Shown here one piece after another: positions 18,130 through 26,587 of a stretch of DNA of 64,000 nt. The stretch lies in contig NZ_BAABWQ010000003.1 of NCBI RefSeq assembly GCF_040370365.1, forward strand, positions 889,226-953,225, read 5' to 3'. Position 1 is the stretch's first letter, and the number at the start of each line of letters is the position of its first letter. The stretch comes from Shimia sp040370365. GTDB lineage: Bacteria > Pseudomonadota > Alphaproteobacteria > Rhodobacterales > Rhodobacteraceae. The translations under genes and the position numbers were made by a program. The notes under the pieces were generated by a model that did no database searches, was not told where the DNA came from, and worked only from the letters and a program-made list of their open reading frames with translations.

Positions 18130-18756
18130 TTAGTCGTTGTCAGTTGTCCCCGCCCCGGCGCCTTTCAATCGCGACGCTTCGGTTGCCGGCGCATATGTGC
18201 GATGCGCGAAATTTTGCATTACGGACCAAGCCGTTTCAGCGGGATCGGCACGGGTGAAAGAGACATTGGGCAATTGGGTTTTGTGTGTGATCTGAACCTT
18301 CAACGAAGCCGAACTGTTGGGCATCGGTGCATTAACGCTCAATCCTTCGCCACTGACCACGGCGGAGAAATCCGGCCCCAACACGGCGATCGATTGACCT
18401 GACTTTGCAGCGATATCTGCAGCGAAAGGAACTAGGAGAGCCGGACAAACAACACTCTTCACCTGCCAGCCGTCAGCGTTCAAATCGTGCGCATGATCGA
18501 CCATGGACGCACCGAGCGATATTGAGCAGAGAGGTCCAGAAGCGGATTGCCAAACACCGGCGTCCAAGCTTGCCGCACGGTTTATCTCATGGCTTCCAAT
18601 GGACAACAGCCGGGAAAGCTCGGCGCATCCGTCAATACCCTTTGCGCAAAGCCAGCGCGTGGCCTTCGCGGCCTCTTCTGCCATCCCCCATGAAAAACCA
18701 GCACCGCGGGCGGCTTTTTTCGCGGTCGCTTCGACTTCGCTCAATGACCTTGTCAT
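18130..18756 (-). CDS. DUF3726-family protein
   Basis: 208 residues. The N-terminus matches the DUF3726 pattern: SLSEVEATAKKAARGAGFSWG, then AEEAAKATRWL. No enzymatic motif or membrane segment is visible. It starts by ATGA overlap with the upstream 561-residue protein and is followed 12 bases later by the Ldh_2 dehydrogenase, so the three are translated together. It is likely an accessory subunit or enzyme of the same pathway. Function unknown. Confidence 0.75.
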   Translation of the reverse strand: MTRSLSEVEATAKKAARGAGFSWGMAEEAAKATRWLCAKGIDGCAELSRLLSIGSHEINRAASLDAGVWQSASGPLCSISLGASMVDHAHDLNADGWQVKSVVCPALLVPFAADIAAKSGQSIAVLGPDFSAVVSGEGLSVNAPMPNSSASLKVQITHKTQLPNVSFTRADPAETAWSVMQNFAHRTYAPATEASRLKGAGAGTTDND

Positions 18757-20438
18757 TGTGCCAACTCCGGATAGATCCAATCATCCGAGTTGGATTCTGA
18801 AAGGCTCTCGGGATATGGCGCCCCGGCAAACATACAAATACGTATCCATCGATCAGACCTTGGGTCAAAATGCGTTGCGCCAAAAAAGGACAGCTTTGCG
18901 CGCAGCATGTCGATCGGCAGCACATCGCTTGAAATGGTGTTATCCTGAACTTCGCCGTAGGGCGCGACCTCGCACAATTGCGCCCGACGTATGGTGTGAC
19001 GGTGCTCAGGGTGGCTCTGCAAAAACGCCGCAACTTTAGACGTCTCGGGCCACTCTTTCAGCGCATGAAATGCGTGGGCTGCGTCGCGTGCGGGTGCCAA
19101 TGGTTGCTCGTATGCGGCAATTGGCTCTTCAAACCGCTCACCCAGTCGCGGTTCTAGTTTCTCTTCGGACACGTACCAAGCCCGCGCGCAATTTTGAGGG
19201 GCTTGCCAATCAAGATCAAAGGCCCAGGCAAAACTCTTCTCTAACAGGGTTTTCACGTCCCCAACCGTCATCGACCCGTCGATGCGCGCCACCGTGGAGG
19301 TGGTGTCAGCCATGCAGCTCACGAGCGGATCAACTAGGTCCGGATACGGTTCCAGAATCAGCGACGCCAATAGTTCTTGACCCTCGATACTAAGTTGGTG
19401 CGCCGCCCAATTCATCAAGTTGTCCCAAGGATAAGCTGTCTGAAAGTCATACTCATCGACCCGCGCGCTCAGCAGCACCAAGTCGTGTTTCAATGCGTCG
19501 ATTTTCCGCATCTGGACAGGGTGCTTCGACGTCCAACGTGCAACCGAAATGGTGCTACGCTTCAAACGGTCCCTGAAGATCTCAGTGTCATCAGCGACAG
19601 CGCTTACAACGGAACGCACGCGATAAATGGCCTCCTCTCGGGCCTTTATCCAATTGTTGAATAACACTGGGTGGTTGATCACAAACGGTGCCATGCCCAA
19701 GCCCGTCGAGTTCCCAATTCCAAGCCGTTGAGCTATCGATCTATCAAGCTTGACCGCCGTCTCCCCTCCCTTGGCCCAAGCCATATGCTGAACCAGATCA
19801 AGAACAAACTTTCGCGTGAGAAAAACAGAGAGCATCTCAACTTGAAACGGTGGAAAGAGTTCTTCGCGGTTGGAAATTGTTTCTCGGTCTGCAGCACCGA
19901 ATTTTCCGGATCCATAAACCGCGGTCGTGCGCATGAGATAACCAACTTGATCGATGACATCCGTGTCTGGTTGTTGGCCACTTGCCAATTCCGACACCAC
20001 GTAGTCCCAAAGACGGACTGAGCGGTTTGCTCGTGAAAGCGACAGTTCTTTTTCGCTGATGCGACCCGCCTCTTGGAGCGGTACGTTTTGCTTCAATCGC
20101 GCGATGTCTTGGGAGTCTGGCACGCCATCAAATAGCGTGAAGGTCGCATCCCATGCGTCGGCAATCACCCGATCAGACCGCTTTTCATCTGGAAGGTCAT
20201 GCGCAAAAGCGACCAGTGAATAACTGCGTTCTGGCCCAGCAGCCGTATAGACAGCATAGCCAACACCCGTGGCGTCGATGTCAAAGTGTGGACGGGTAAA
20301 TTGCCATTGGTCACCCGCCAAACGCCGTAAAAGAGTACGCATGAAACTCATGCGACATTGATGTAGCGACCCCAATCGCTCCAACCGCATCACCTCTGAA
20401 GGCGGGCGTCGGGTGATATGTGGCTGAGGGGTCGTCAT
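18753..20438 (-). CDS. Uncharacterised 561-residue catabolic-cluster protein
   Basis: Cytoplasmic-looking, no signal peptide or membrane helix. Visible stretches include a basic N-terminus (PHITRRPPSEVMRLERLG), a WDATFTLFDG segment and a C-terminal region rich in Trp and acidic residues. I cannot assign a family. The gene is tightly placed: ATGA overlap at both ends, with the M19 dipeptidase-like gene upstream and DUF3726 downstream. That makes it an obligate partner in this pathway rather than a chance neighbour. Confidence 0.75.
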   Translation of the reverse strand: MTTPQPHITRRPPSEVMRLERLGSLHQCRMSFMRTLLRRLAGDQWQFTRPHFDIDATGVGYAVYTAAGPERSYSLVAFAHDLPDEKRSDRVIADAWDATFTLFDGVPDSQDIARLKQNVPLQEAGRISEKELSLSRANRSVRLWDYVVSELASGQQPDTDVIDQVGYLMRTTAVYGSGKFGAADRETISNREELFPPFQVEMLSVFLTRKFVLDLVQHMAWAKGGETAVKLDRSIAQRLGIGNSTGLGMAPFVINHPVLFNNWIKAREEAIYRVRSVVSAVADDTEIFRDRLKRSTISVARWTSKHPVQMRKIDALKHDLVLLSARVDEYDFQTAYPWDNLMNWAAHQLSIEGQELLASLILEPYPDLVDPLVSCMADTTSTVARIDGSMTVGDVKTLLEKSFAWAFDLDWQAPQNCARAWYVSEEKLEPRLGERFEEPIAAYEQPLAPARDAAHAFHALKEWPETSKVAAFLQSHPEHRHTIRRAQLCEVAPYGEVQDNTISSDVLPIDMLRAKLSFFGATHFDPRSDRWIRICMFAGAPYPESLSESNSDDWIYPELAQ

Positions 20439-21415
20439 GACAGTTGGGGACCAAAATTCTCATCAAAGAAGCGGTACCAATTGCCCCCCATGATGGCCGC
20501 GACCTCTTGTGCTGTCATACCCACATCGCGCAAACCGGTCTCCAACGCGCCGAAATGCCTGTTGTCTTGGAACCAACTTGGCATTGCTGGGAATCCAGGT
20601 GCCGCCGCTGAGCCTTCGCCAAAGTCTATCTCCTTGCTCCAGCGGCCAGTGCGCATCCATTCCACGACGCTGTCAGGTTGATCTTGGCAGAGATCAGACC
20701 CAATCCCTAAATGAGTGACACCAAAATCATCCGCCGCGCGCGCAATCATCTCGCAGAAGCTTTGCAACGAGCAGGACGACTTGTCCTTGAGGTGGTGTGG
20801 GTAGAGCGAAAAGCCAAACATGCCGCCGTTCTGTGTGACCGCCTCGATCACATGGTCTTTCTTGTTGCGCAGAGCAGGTGACCACTTGTACGAGTTGGCA
20901 TGAGTGATCGCGATTGGTCGTTCTGAGATGTCGGCGGCCTCAATGGTGGAGCGATCCGCAGAGTGGCTCATATCGACCACCAACCCCACGCGGTTCATCT
21001 CTTTGATGACCTGTTTGCCCATGCGCGTGATGCCGGTGTCTTCTGCCTCATAGCATCCCGTCGCAAGCAAGGATTGGTTGTTATAGGTCAACTGCATAAA
21101 CCGCGCGCCCAGCGCGTGCAGAATTTCGATCAGCCCGATGTCATCCTCAATTGGGCTGGGGTTTTGAAACCCAAAGAAAATGGCGGTGCGGTTGGTCTCA
21201 CGCGCGACATCAATGTCGCGCGCAGTTGTGCCTTTCATAATCAGGTCGCTATGAGTCTCAAACCAACGGTTCCAGCGTTCAAAATTCAAAACCGTTTCAC
21301 GAAAGGTCTCATGATAGGCAATGGTGACATGCACCGCATCAACACGGCCTTCGCGCAATTGTCGAAAAATTTTCTCCGACCAGTTTGCATATTGAAGACC
21401 ATCAATGCGCATCAA
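20435..21415 (-). CDS. Peptidase M19 (renal dipeptidase-like) protein with altered metal motif
   Basis: 326 residues. M19 landmarks are present: TYNNQS, VVDMSHSAD, ITHANS and the C-terminal GNWYRFF. The first metal motif, normally DGHxD, reads DGLQYANW here, so the HxD pair is absent. The same change is known to me from the Pseudomonas PA5396-type proteins beside dimethylglycine genes, which points to a reaction other than ordinary dipeptide cleavage, perhaps amidohydrolysis of an N-modified compound. The start overlaps the aldehyde dehydrogenase stop (ATGA) and the end overlaps the 561-residue gene. Confidence 0.82.
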   Translation of the reverse strand: MMRIDGLQYANWSEKIFRQLREGRVDAVHVTIAYHETFRETVLNFERWNRWFETHSDLIMKGTTARDIDVARETNRTAIFFGFQNPSPIEDDIGLIEILHALGARFMQLTYNNQSLLATGCYEAEDTGITRMGKQVIKEMNRVGLVVDMSHSADRSTIEAADISERPIAITHANSYKWSPALRNKKDHVIEAVTQNGGMFGFSLYPHHLKDKSSCSLQSFCEMIARAADDFGVTHLGIGSDLCQDQPDSVVEWMRTGRWSKEIDFGEGSAAAPGFPAMPSWFQDNRHFGALETGLRDVGMTAQEVAAIMGGNWYRFFDENFGPQLS

Positions 21416-22863
21416 AGGGGCTCCCCTGCGTGGATATAGGCGGTCTTTACAGTGGTATAGAACTCCGCAGCCGCCTTACCCTGCTCACGCGACCCATATG
21501 AGCTGTCACCGCGCCCGCCAAACGGCACATGATAGTCCGTCCCCGCAGTGGGGAGATTGACCGTGACAACACCGGTGCGTGCGTTACGCCGAAAATGCGT
21601 CGCGCGTGCCAGATCGCGCGTGACAATACCCGATGTAAGGCCAAAATTTGTGTCGTTCACTGTGGCGAGCGCATGATCGTAGCCATCAACTTTGATCACC
21701 GCTGCCAAAGGCGCAAACATCTCTTCACGATTGATGCGCATGTCATTTGTGGTGTTCAAAAAGACGCCTGGCGACATATAGAACCCATCGTGTTCAAGGT
21801 CCAATCGGGCCCCGCCACAGGCCAGCTCTGCGCCTTCGGACTGCCCCAACGCAACGTAGTCCAGGTTTTCCTGAAGCTGTTGGGCGCTCACAACTGGGCC
21901 CATTTGAGTGCCGTCGTGAAGCGCGTGACCTACTTTCATGGCCTGTACGCCGGCCACCAGTTTTTCCACAAATGCATCATGCACCGCGCCGTGAACGATC
22001 AAACGAGATGAGGCTGTGCATTTTTGACCGGTACCGCCAAAGGCACCACCCAGAGCGACGGACACGGCCAGATCAAGATCGCCGTCATCCAGAACAACAA
22101 GCGCATTCTTAGACCCCATTTCCATCTGAACCTTGGTCAGGTTCTGTATTGCCGCGGTAGCAATGCCCTTTCCGACAGGCACAGAGCCGGTGAAAGAAAT
22201 GGCATTGACAGACGGGTGCTCCACAAGCTGTTGACCGATTGTACCACCGGCCCCCATCACCAAAGAAAAGAGCCCATCAGGAATGTCTTGGCGGGAGATG
22301 ATTTCAGTCAGTGCGACGGCCGAAGCCGGTGTGATGTTCGCCGGTTTCCAAATCACTGCATTGCCGTAGCATAAGGCTGGAGCAATCTTCCACGACGCTG
22401 TGGCCGTTGGGAAGTTCCAAGGTGAGACTATGGCAACCACACCAACGGGCTCGCGTCGCACATCAATTTCGACCCCGGCGCGCACGCTATCCGCATTTTC
22501 ACCCAACTGGCGCAGACATTCCGCAGCGTAGTAGGTGAAGAATTGCCCTGCGCGAAAAACCTCCCCGCGACCTTCGGCCAGCGGCTTGCCTTCTTCCCTG
22601 CTGAGAAGCCAACCAAGCTCTTCCGCACGCGCCATCAATTCAGTGCCGATGCTGTTGAGAACCGCCTGCTTGCGCTCCATGCCATACGACGCCCATGCAA
22701 CCTGCGCCCTCTGAGCCTTATCGAGCGCTGCATCCAGTTGGCCCCGACTGGCCTGAGCATATAGGCCAATCAAATCACTTGTATCCGAGGGATTTCGATT
22801 TTCAATTTCCTGATCGCCGGAGACCCATTCCCCTGCGATGAAATTGCAATTGATATCCGACAT
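21412..22863 (-). CDS. NAD(P)-dependent aldehyde dehydrogenase (ketoglutarate-semialdehyde-DH-like)
   Basis: 483 residues, standard ALDH length. The catalytic residues are visible: Glu248 in EMGSKN and Cys282 in GQKCTAS, with PWNFP and FTGS upstream. The overall pattern, including QMEMGSKN and TGQKCTASSRL, resembles alpha-ketoglutarate-semialdehyde dehydrogenases. It would oxidise an aldehyde of the pathway to the acid. It is the first gene of the minus-strand operon, divergent from a LysR regulator gene, and its stop overlaps the M19 start. The substrate is inferred only. Confidence 0.9.
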   Translation of the reverse strand: MSDINCNFIAGEWVSGDQEIENRNPSDTSDLIGLYAQASRGQLDAALDKAQRAQVAWASYGMERKQAVLNSIGTELMARAEELGWLLSREEGKPLAEGRGEVFRAGQFFTYYAAECLRQLGENADSVRAGVEIDVRREPVGVVAIVSPWNFPTATASWKIAPALCYGNAVIWKPANITPASAVALTEIISRQDIPDGLFSLVMGAGGTIGQQLVEHPSVNAISFTGSVPVGKGIATAAIQNLTKVQMEMGSKNALVVLDDGDLDLAVSVALGGAFGGTGQKCTASSRLIVHGAVHDAFVEKLVAGVQAMKVGHALHDGTQMGPVVSAQQLQENLDYVALGQSEGAELACGGARLDLEHDGFYMSPGVFLNTTNDMRINREEMFAPLAAVIKVDGYDHALATVNDTNFGLTSGIVTRDLARATHFRRNARTGVVTVNLPTAGTDYHVPFGGRGDSSYGSREQGKAAAEFYTTVKTAYIHAGEPL

Positions 22864-22882
22864 GCTTTGTTCCCCACGCGCT

Positions 22883-22895
22883 GGCCAGATTGGCC
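22883..22895. promoter_or_regulatory. Small dyad in LysR/ALDH divergent region
   Basis: GGCCA (22883-22887) and TGGCC (22891-22895) form an interrupted dyad about 20 bases before the ALDH start. It might be part of the LysR operator, but the match is short. Confidence 0.25.
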
Positions 22896-22979
22896 TTAGA
22901 TCGATGAGACATCGTGGACTCTCCCACCAACATCAGTCAAACTCAAACTTCTGAAGTAAATTACAGAAAAACTGAAGCT

Positions 22980-23849
22980 ATGATCAAAATTGATATGCTG
23001 CGGTGCTTTAGCACTGTCGCGCAGTTGGGAAACTTATTGGAAGCTTCCGCACGGATGAGCCGCACCCCGTCTGCGCTCTCGATGTCTCTCAAACAACTAG
23101 AGGGTCATCTTGATGCACGTCTCTTTGAGACAGAGCGCAAAAATAAGCTGACCCCCTTAGGCCAAGAAGTCTTTCGTTTGGCTCAGGCACAAATACGTCA
23201 ATTCGATGAGACGGTTGCCTCGATCGAACATGCCGCTAATGCCCCAAGCGGGCTGATAAAAATTGCATCCATACCATCAGCCACAGGGCTCGCACTGCCG
23301 CAGGCCATTTCCACATTGATGGAGCGGAACCCCCATCTCAAAGTCGAATTGAGAGACATGGATAGCACGATGGTCGCTGAAGCGTTGCTGCATGGAGAAG
23401 CGGACATCGGCATCGCGTCAGGCTGCCAGCCACTCAATGGAGTGGACCGTGTCACACTTTTTGAAGACAAATTTGGCTTGCTTTGCGGCAAGGAGCACCC
23501 CTTGGCAAAAGCCTCCAGCCCACCCACACTTGATGCGATCTTTGAATATGCATTTATGAGCAACGATTTGTGCGGCCAACTGGATTTGAACGAAATCAGC
23601 AAAGCATCAACGGGTGCATTTCTAACGGTTCACAACACGCACTCTCTCATTGCGATGGCACGGACAAATAATTGGGTGACAATCCTACCACAGAGCGTGG
23701 CACGCACTTTGCCAGAAGAGCTCGTTTTTCGCTCAATTGAAGGGGTCACTCAGCGACGCATTGTTTCGTTGCTTACCAGTCAACGTGCGCGCTTTCCGAA
23801 ATTACTTGAAGCCTTTTCCAACCTGCTGGTCCAATCTGACTGGACGTAA
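22980..23849 (+). CDS. LysR-family transcriptional regulator
   Basis: 289 residues from ATG 22980. The N-terminal winged helix-turn-helix begins at once (MLRCFSTVAQLGNLLEASARM, then TPSALSMSLKQLE), so the longer GTG frame from 22914 would add an unneeded tail. The effector domain follows. It is divergent from the six-gene ALDH/M19/BCCT cluster and most likely its regulator. No convincing classical LysR box could be fixed in the short intergenic region beyond a small GGCCA dyad. Confidence 0.88.
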   Translation: MIKIDMLRCFSTVAQLGNLLEASARMSRTPSALSMSLKQLEGHLDARLFETERKNKLTPLGQEVFRLAQAQIRQFDETVASIEHAANAPSGLIKIASIPSATGLALPQAISTLMERNPHLKVELRDMDSTMVAEALLHGEADIGIASGCQPLNGVDRVTLFEDKFGLLCGKEHPLAKASSPPTLDAIFEYAFMSNDLCGQLDLNEISKASTGAFLTVHNTHSLIAMARTNNWVTILPQSVARTLPEELVFRSIEGVTQRRIVSLLTSQRARFPKLLEAFSNLLVQSDWT

Positions 23850-24032
23850 TAGCAGCCGTTTTCTATTAGATCGCGTCCCCCAATCGCCAAGTCAAAATTT
23901 AGGTTAGGTGGGGTCTGTTGCGATGTGTTTAGGGCTGGTGTCTTCCGAGCGCAGCACGCGTTGGCGCTTCCCAAACCGCCCACCTTTGATCAACCTTCCC
24001 CGCTCTGCTGCGATAGCAAGTGACCAAACGGG

Positions 24033-26540
24033 TTAACTGGGGAGATATTCTTCACTCCAGGACTCGCTGAGATTTCCAGATTTGATCATCGCCTCAATGG
24101 CAGTATCCGCGTAGCCCAAATCCTTCAGTATTGCGCGTGTTGAAGCGCCAAACTTCTCGGCGGGCGGCAAGGCAGTGATCTTGCCTCGAACGGATCGCAC
24201 CGCATAGGGGTCGAGCTGAATAACCTCATGCCCGCTAGGATGGTCTGGATAGTTCGAAAACGAGTAACTGCCATTGTCGGTGCCCGGTTTGCCGTCAGCA
24301 TCACGTAAATTCATAGCGCGCAAGGAGTCGAGATTCTCGCAAATCACCGCACCAATATCTGCTGCTTGCAACCGCGCAACCCATTCAGATGCGGGTTGGG
24401 ACAGAAATGTATAAGCTAGGAAAGCGGCACGCTCCTCTTCGTGCAAATCCGGCAATTCCTCAAGTCCCTCTACGTTGCGAAACAGTGGCAGGTCCGCCTC
24501 GTATGCACTTAGAAGAATGTGACGCGAAGCAGTGCTATAAAAACGCGTCAGCGCGTCGTATCCGCTGGCCTCCGGACCAGAGGGTTCTTCAAAGAGCCCA
24601 CGCCCTTTGAAGTCGAAGGCAAAGGGCACCTGTAGTAACCCGCTGTTGGAGGACAACGATGTCCGCCCTCTTCCAATACGACCAAAGCGATATTTCTGGT
24701 AAAGAGCCGCAGCCACTCCCAAAGCGCCGCCAAAACCACACATCACGTCAATTGTACCCACATGAGCATGCTCCTCAGGGCGGTCCATGGCCCCCCCGAA
24801 GCGCAACATGATGCCCGTTGTTGCCTGTACGAGGTCATCATAGCCGATGTAGTCGGTTCTGGTTCCGCGACGCACACCACTAAAACAATCGAGTTTGCAG
24901 AACAGGGCATCAGGATTGAGTTTACGCAAGCTGTCCGCATCAAGCCCCATTTTTTTGATTTGGCTATCAGGTGCATTCCAGACAATCACATCGACAGTTT
25001 TGACCAGATCTTCAAACACCTGCCGTCCATGGCGTGAGGTAATGTCTGCTAGGATCGAGCGTTTGCCGCGCATTTGAGACATGCCATAGATGACAGTATT
25101 CCAGCTGTCATACATCGGATCAGCTGGCTCAAGTTTGATGACCTCAGCTCCAAATCGTGCCAGATAACTCGCCGAATGCGGTCCCGCGATCACATTGCAC
25201 AAATCCAGAACGCGCACACCAGACAACCAACCTTCCTGCGCAAGATCCTCGGAGGGTTCTGGGAGATCTGTCCGGATCTTTTTGAGGATTTTTAGTGCTT
25301 CTTCAAATTCAACCCAGCGACGCGGGTGGGGCTGTAATGCCTCTTCGCCGCTTTCTTCCATCCAAACCACAGGGCCCGGCTGGGTCATATCGCCGTAAAT
25401 GGGATCCCAGACATCGATCATTAAGCCAGAGGTTTCCGCGTATTCGTCGTGAATCCACTCCTGCAACCATCGCTGCGGGGCACCAGGAATCATCCCACGG
25501 CCGAACATCTTTTTCCACTCATGCGAGGTGCGGGTCATAAAGACCTCTTTCATCCGCGCAGATATCCTATCAGCCCAGTCCTTTGGCATTGGATAGACAC
25601 CAAGGGAAGCCTCATGTTCCCATTCTGACCAAGGTTTGTATGTGTTTTCCTCAGAGGTCAAACCATCCTCAACCAACTCGTCATAGATGCCGAGCACTTC
25701 AAGACAGCGACGTGCGTGGTTCTTGTGGCTGGGGCAAACCACATAGAACATGCGGCCATCCTTGCACATGTAGCTGCGGAAAAACGGATCCATCAATTCT
25801 TGGAGATCTTCGTAGCTGACATTCATCGGCAGACCTTCGACGCGGCGGCGTTCGATCTCAGTCTCGCGCTGGGTTAGGTAGCGTTCGGGCATGCCATCGA
25901 CCTTGATCGAATTGTAGCACAGACCTTCCATCACAGCGGCGGCCAGCGGCACCTCGATCTGATCGCCTAGGCCTGTGACCTGTCTGGATTGCAGCGCCAG
26001 AACGGTGGCAGACGCCGCGATTTGCGAGGCATAGGCTGAGGCAAGAGGCAAAGGAGAAAAGGAGGGGTTCAACCCCATCAGCACCCGGTTAAGTCCCATA
26101 TCGGTAAAGACACCAGAACTGGCGGCGACAATGCTTTCATAGGCTCGCAATTCGCGCCGCTCTGCATCGTTTGAGGCAAAACCAGGGACCGAAATGGTGA
26201 TCAACTCTGGTCGATCTTCGCGCATGGCAGCAAAATCAAAGCCCAGCTTGGCGAACTTTCCGGGGCGAAAATTCTCAACGAGAATATCCGCTTCGGCACA
26301 GAGCGCACGCGCCTTTTCCATCCCGCTTTCGGATTTGAGGTCTATGTTCACGATGACCTTATTACGGTTGAGCGTGGCATTGGCGGGGCTGTCCCACATC
26401 GGTCCTTCGGGCGGATCAATATGCACCACAGTGGCGCCCAGATCGCCCAGCAACATAGCAACAGCCGGACCTGCGATATACTGACCAAAATCCACGACCT
26501 TTACGCCTGTCAGCGGCAACTTGGAAAACGAATTACGCAT
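24033..26540 (-). CDS. dddD: Tandem class III CoA-transferase, DddD-like (DMSP CoA-transferase/lyase candidate)
   Basis: 835 residues, two complete CaiB/BaiF-type domains in tandem (about 8-400 and 437-800). The catalytic aspartate is present only in the second domain (GTIDVMCG, Asp598); the matching N-domain site reads PLASAYAS. This size, tandem layout and one-sided active site fit DddD, which makes 3-hydroxypropionyl-CoA and dimethyl sulfide from DMSP; its nucleophile in Marinomonas is Asp602 as I recall it. The upstream gene is a GMC alcohol oxidoreductase, the type of DddA that oxidises 3-hydroxypropionate. A different tandem CoA-transferase is still possible. Confidence 0.65.
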   Translation of the reverse strand: MRNSFSKLPLTGVKVVDFGQYIAGPAVAMLLGDLGATVVHIDPPEGPMWDSPANATLNRNKVIVNIDLKSESGMEKARALCAEADILVENFRPGKFAKLGFDFAAMREDRPELITISVPGFASNDAERRELRAYESIVAASSGVFTDMGLNRVLMGLNPSFSPLPLASAYASQIAASATVLALQSRQVTGLGDQIEVPLAAAVMEGLCYNSIKVDGMPERYLTQRETEIERRRVEGLPMNVSYEDLQELMDPFFRSYMCKDGRMFYVVCPSHKNHARRCLEVLGIYDELVEDGLTSEENTYKPWSEWEHEASLGVYPMPKDWADRISARMKEVFMTRTSHEWKKMFGRGMIPGAPQRWLQEWIHDEYAETSGLMIDVWDPIYGDMTQPGPVVWMEESGEEALQPHPRRWVEFEEALKILKKIRTDLPEPSEDLAQEGWLSGVRVLDLCNVIAGPHSASYLARFGAEVIKLEPADPMYDSWNTVIYGMSQMRGKRSILADITSRHGRQVFEDLVKTVDVIVWNAPDSQIKKMGLDADSLRKLNPDALFCKLDCFSGVRRGTRTDYIGYDDLVQATTGIMLRFGGAMDRPEEHAHVGTIDVMCGFGGALGVAAALYQKYRFGRIGRGRTSLSSNSGLLQVPFAFDFKGRGLFEEPSGPEASGYDALTRFYSTASRHILLSAYEADLPLFRNVEGLEELPDLHEEERAAFLAYTFLSQPASEWVARLQAADIGAVICENLDSLRAMNLRDADGKPGTDNGSYSFSNYPDHPSGHEVIQLDPYAVRSVRGKITALPPAEKFGASTRAILKDLGYADTAIEAMIKSGNLSESWSEEYLPS

Positions 26541-26587
26541 GGAACCTCCAGGAAGACTTCTTAGATTTATTGATTTGAGGTGGCGGG

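Noticed and set aside
21412..22863. DddC (malonate-semialdehyde dehydrogenase) for the DMSP module
   Set aside because: The active-site region (GQKCTAS) and length fit the ketoglutarate-semialdehyde group rather than the CoA-acylating type.
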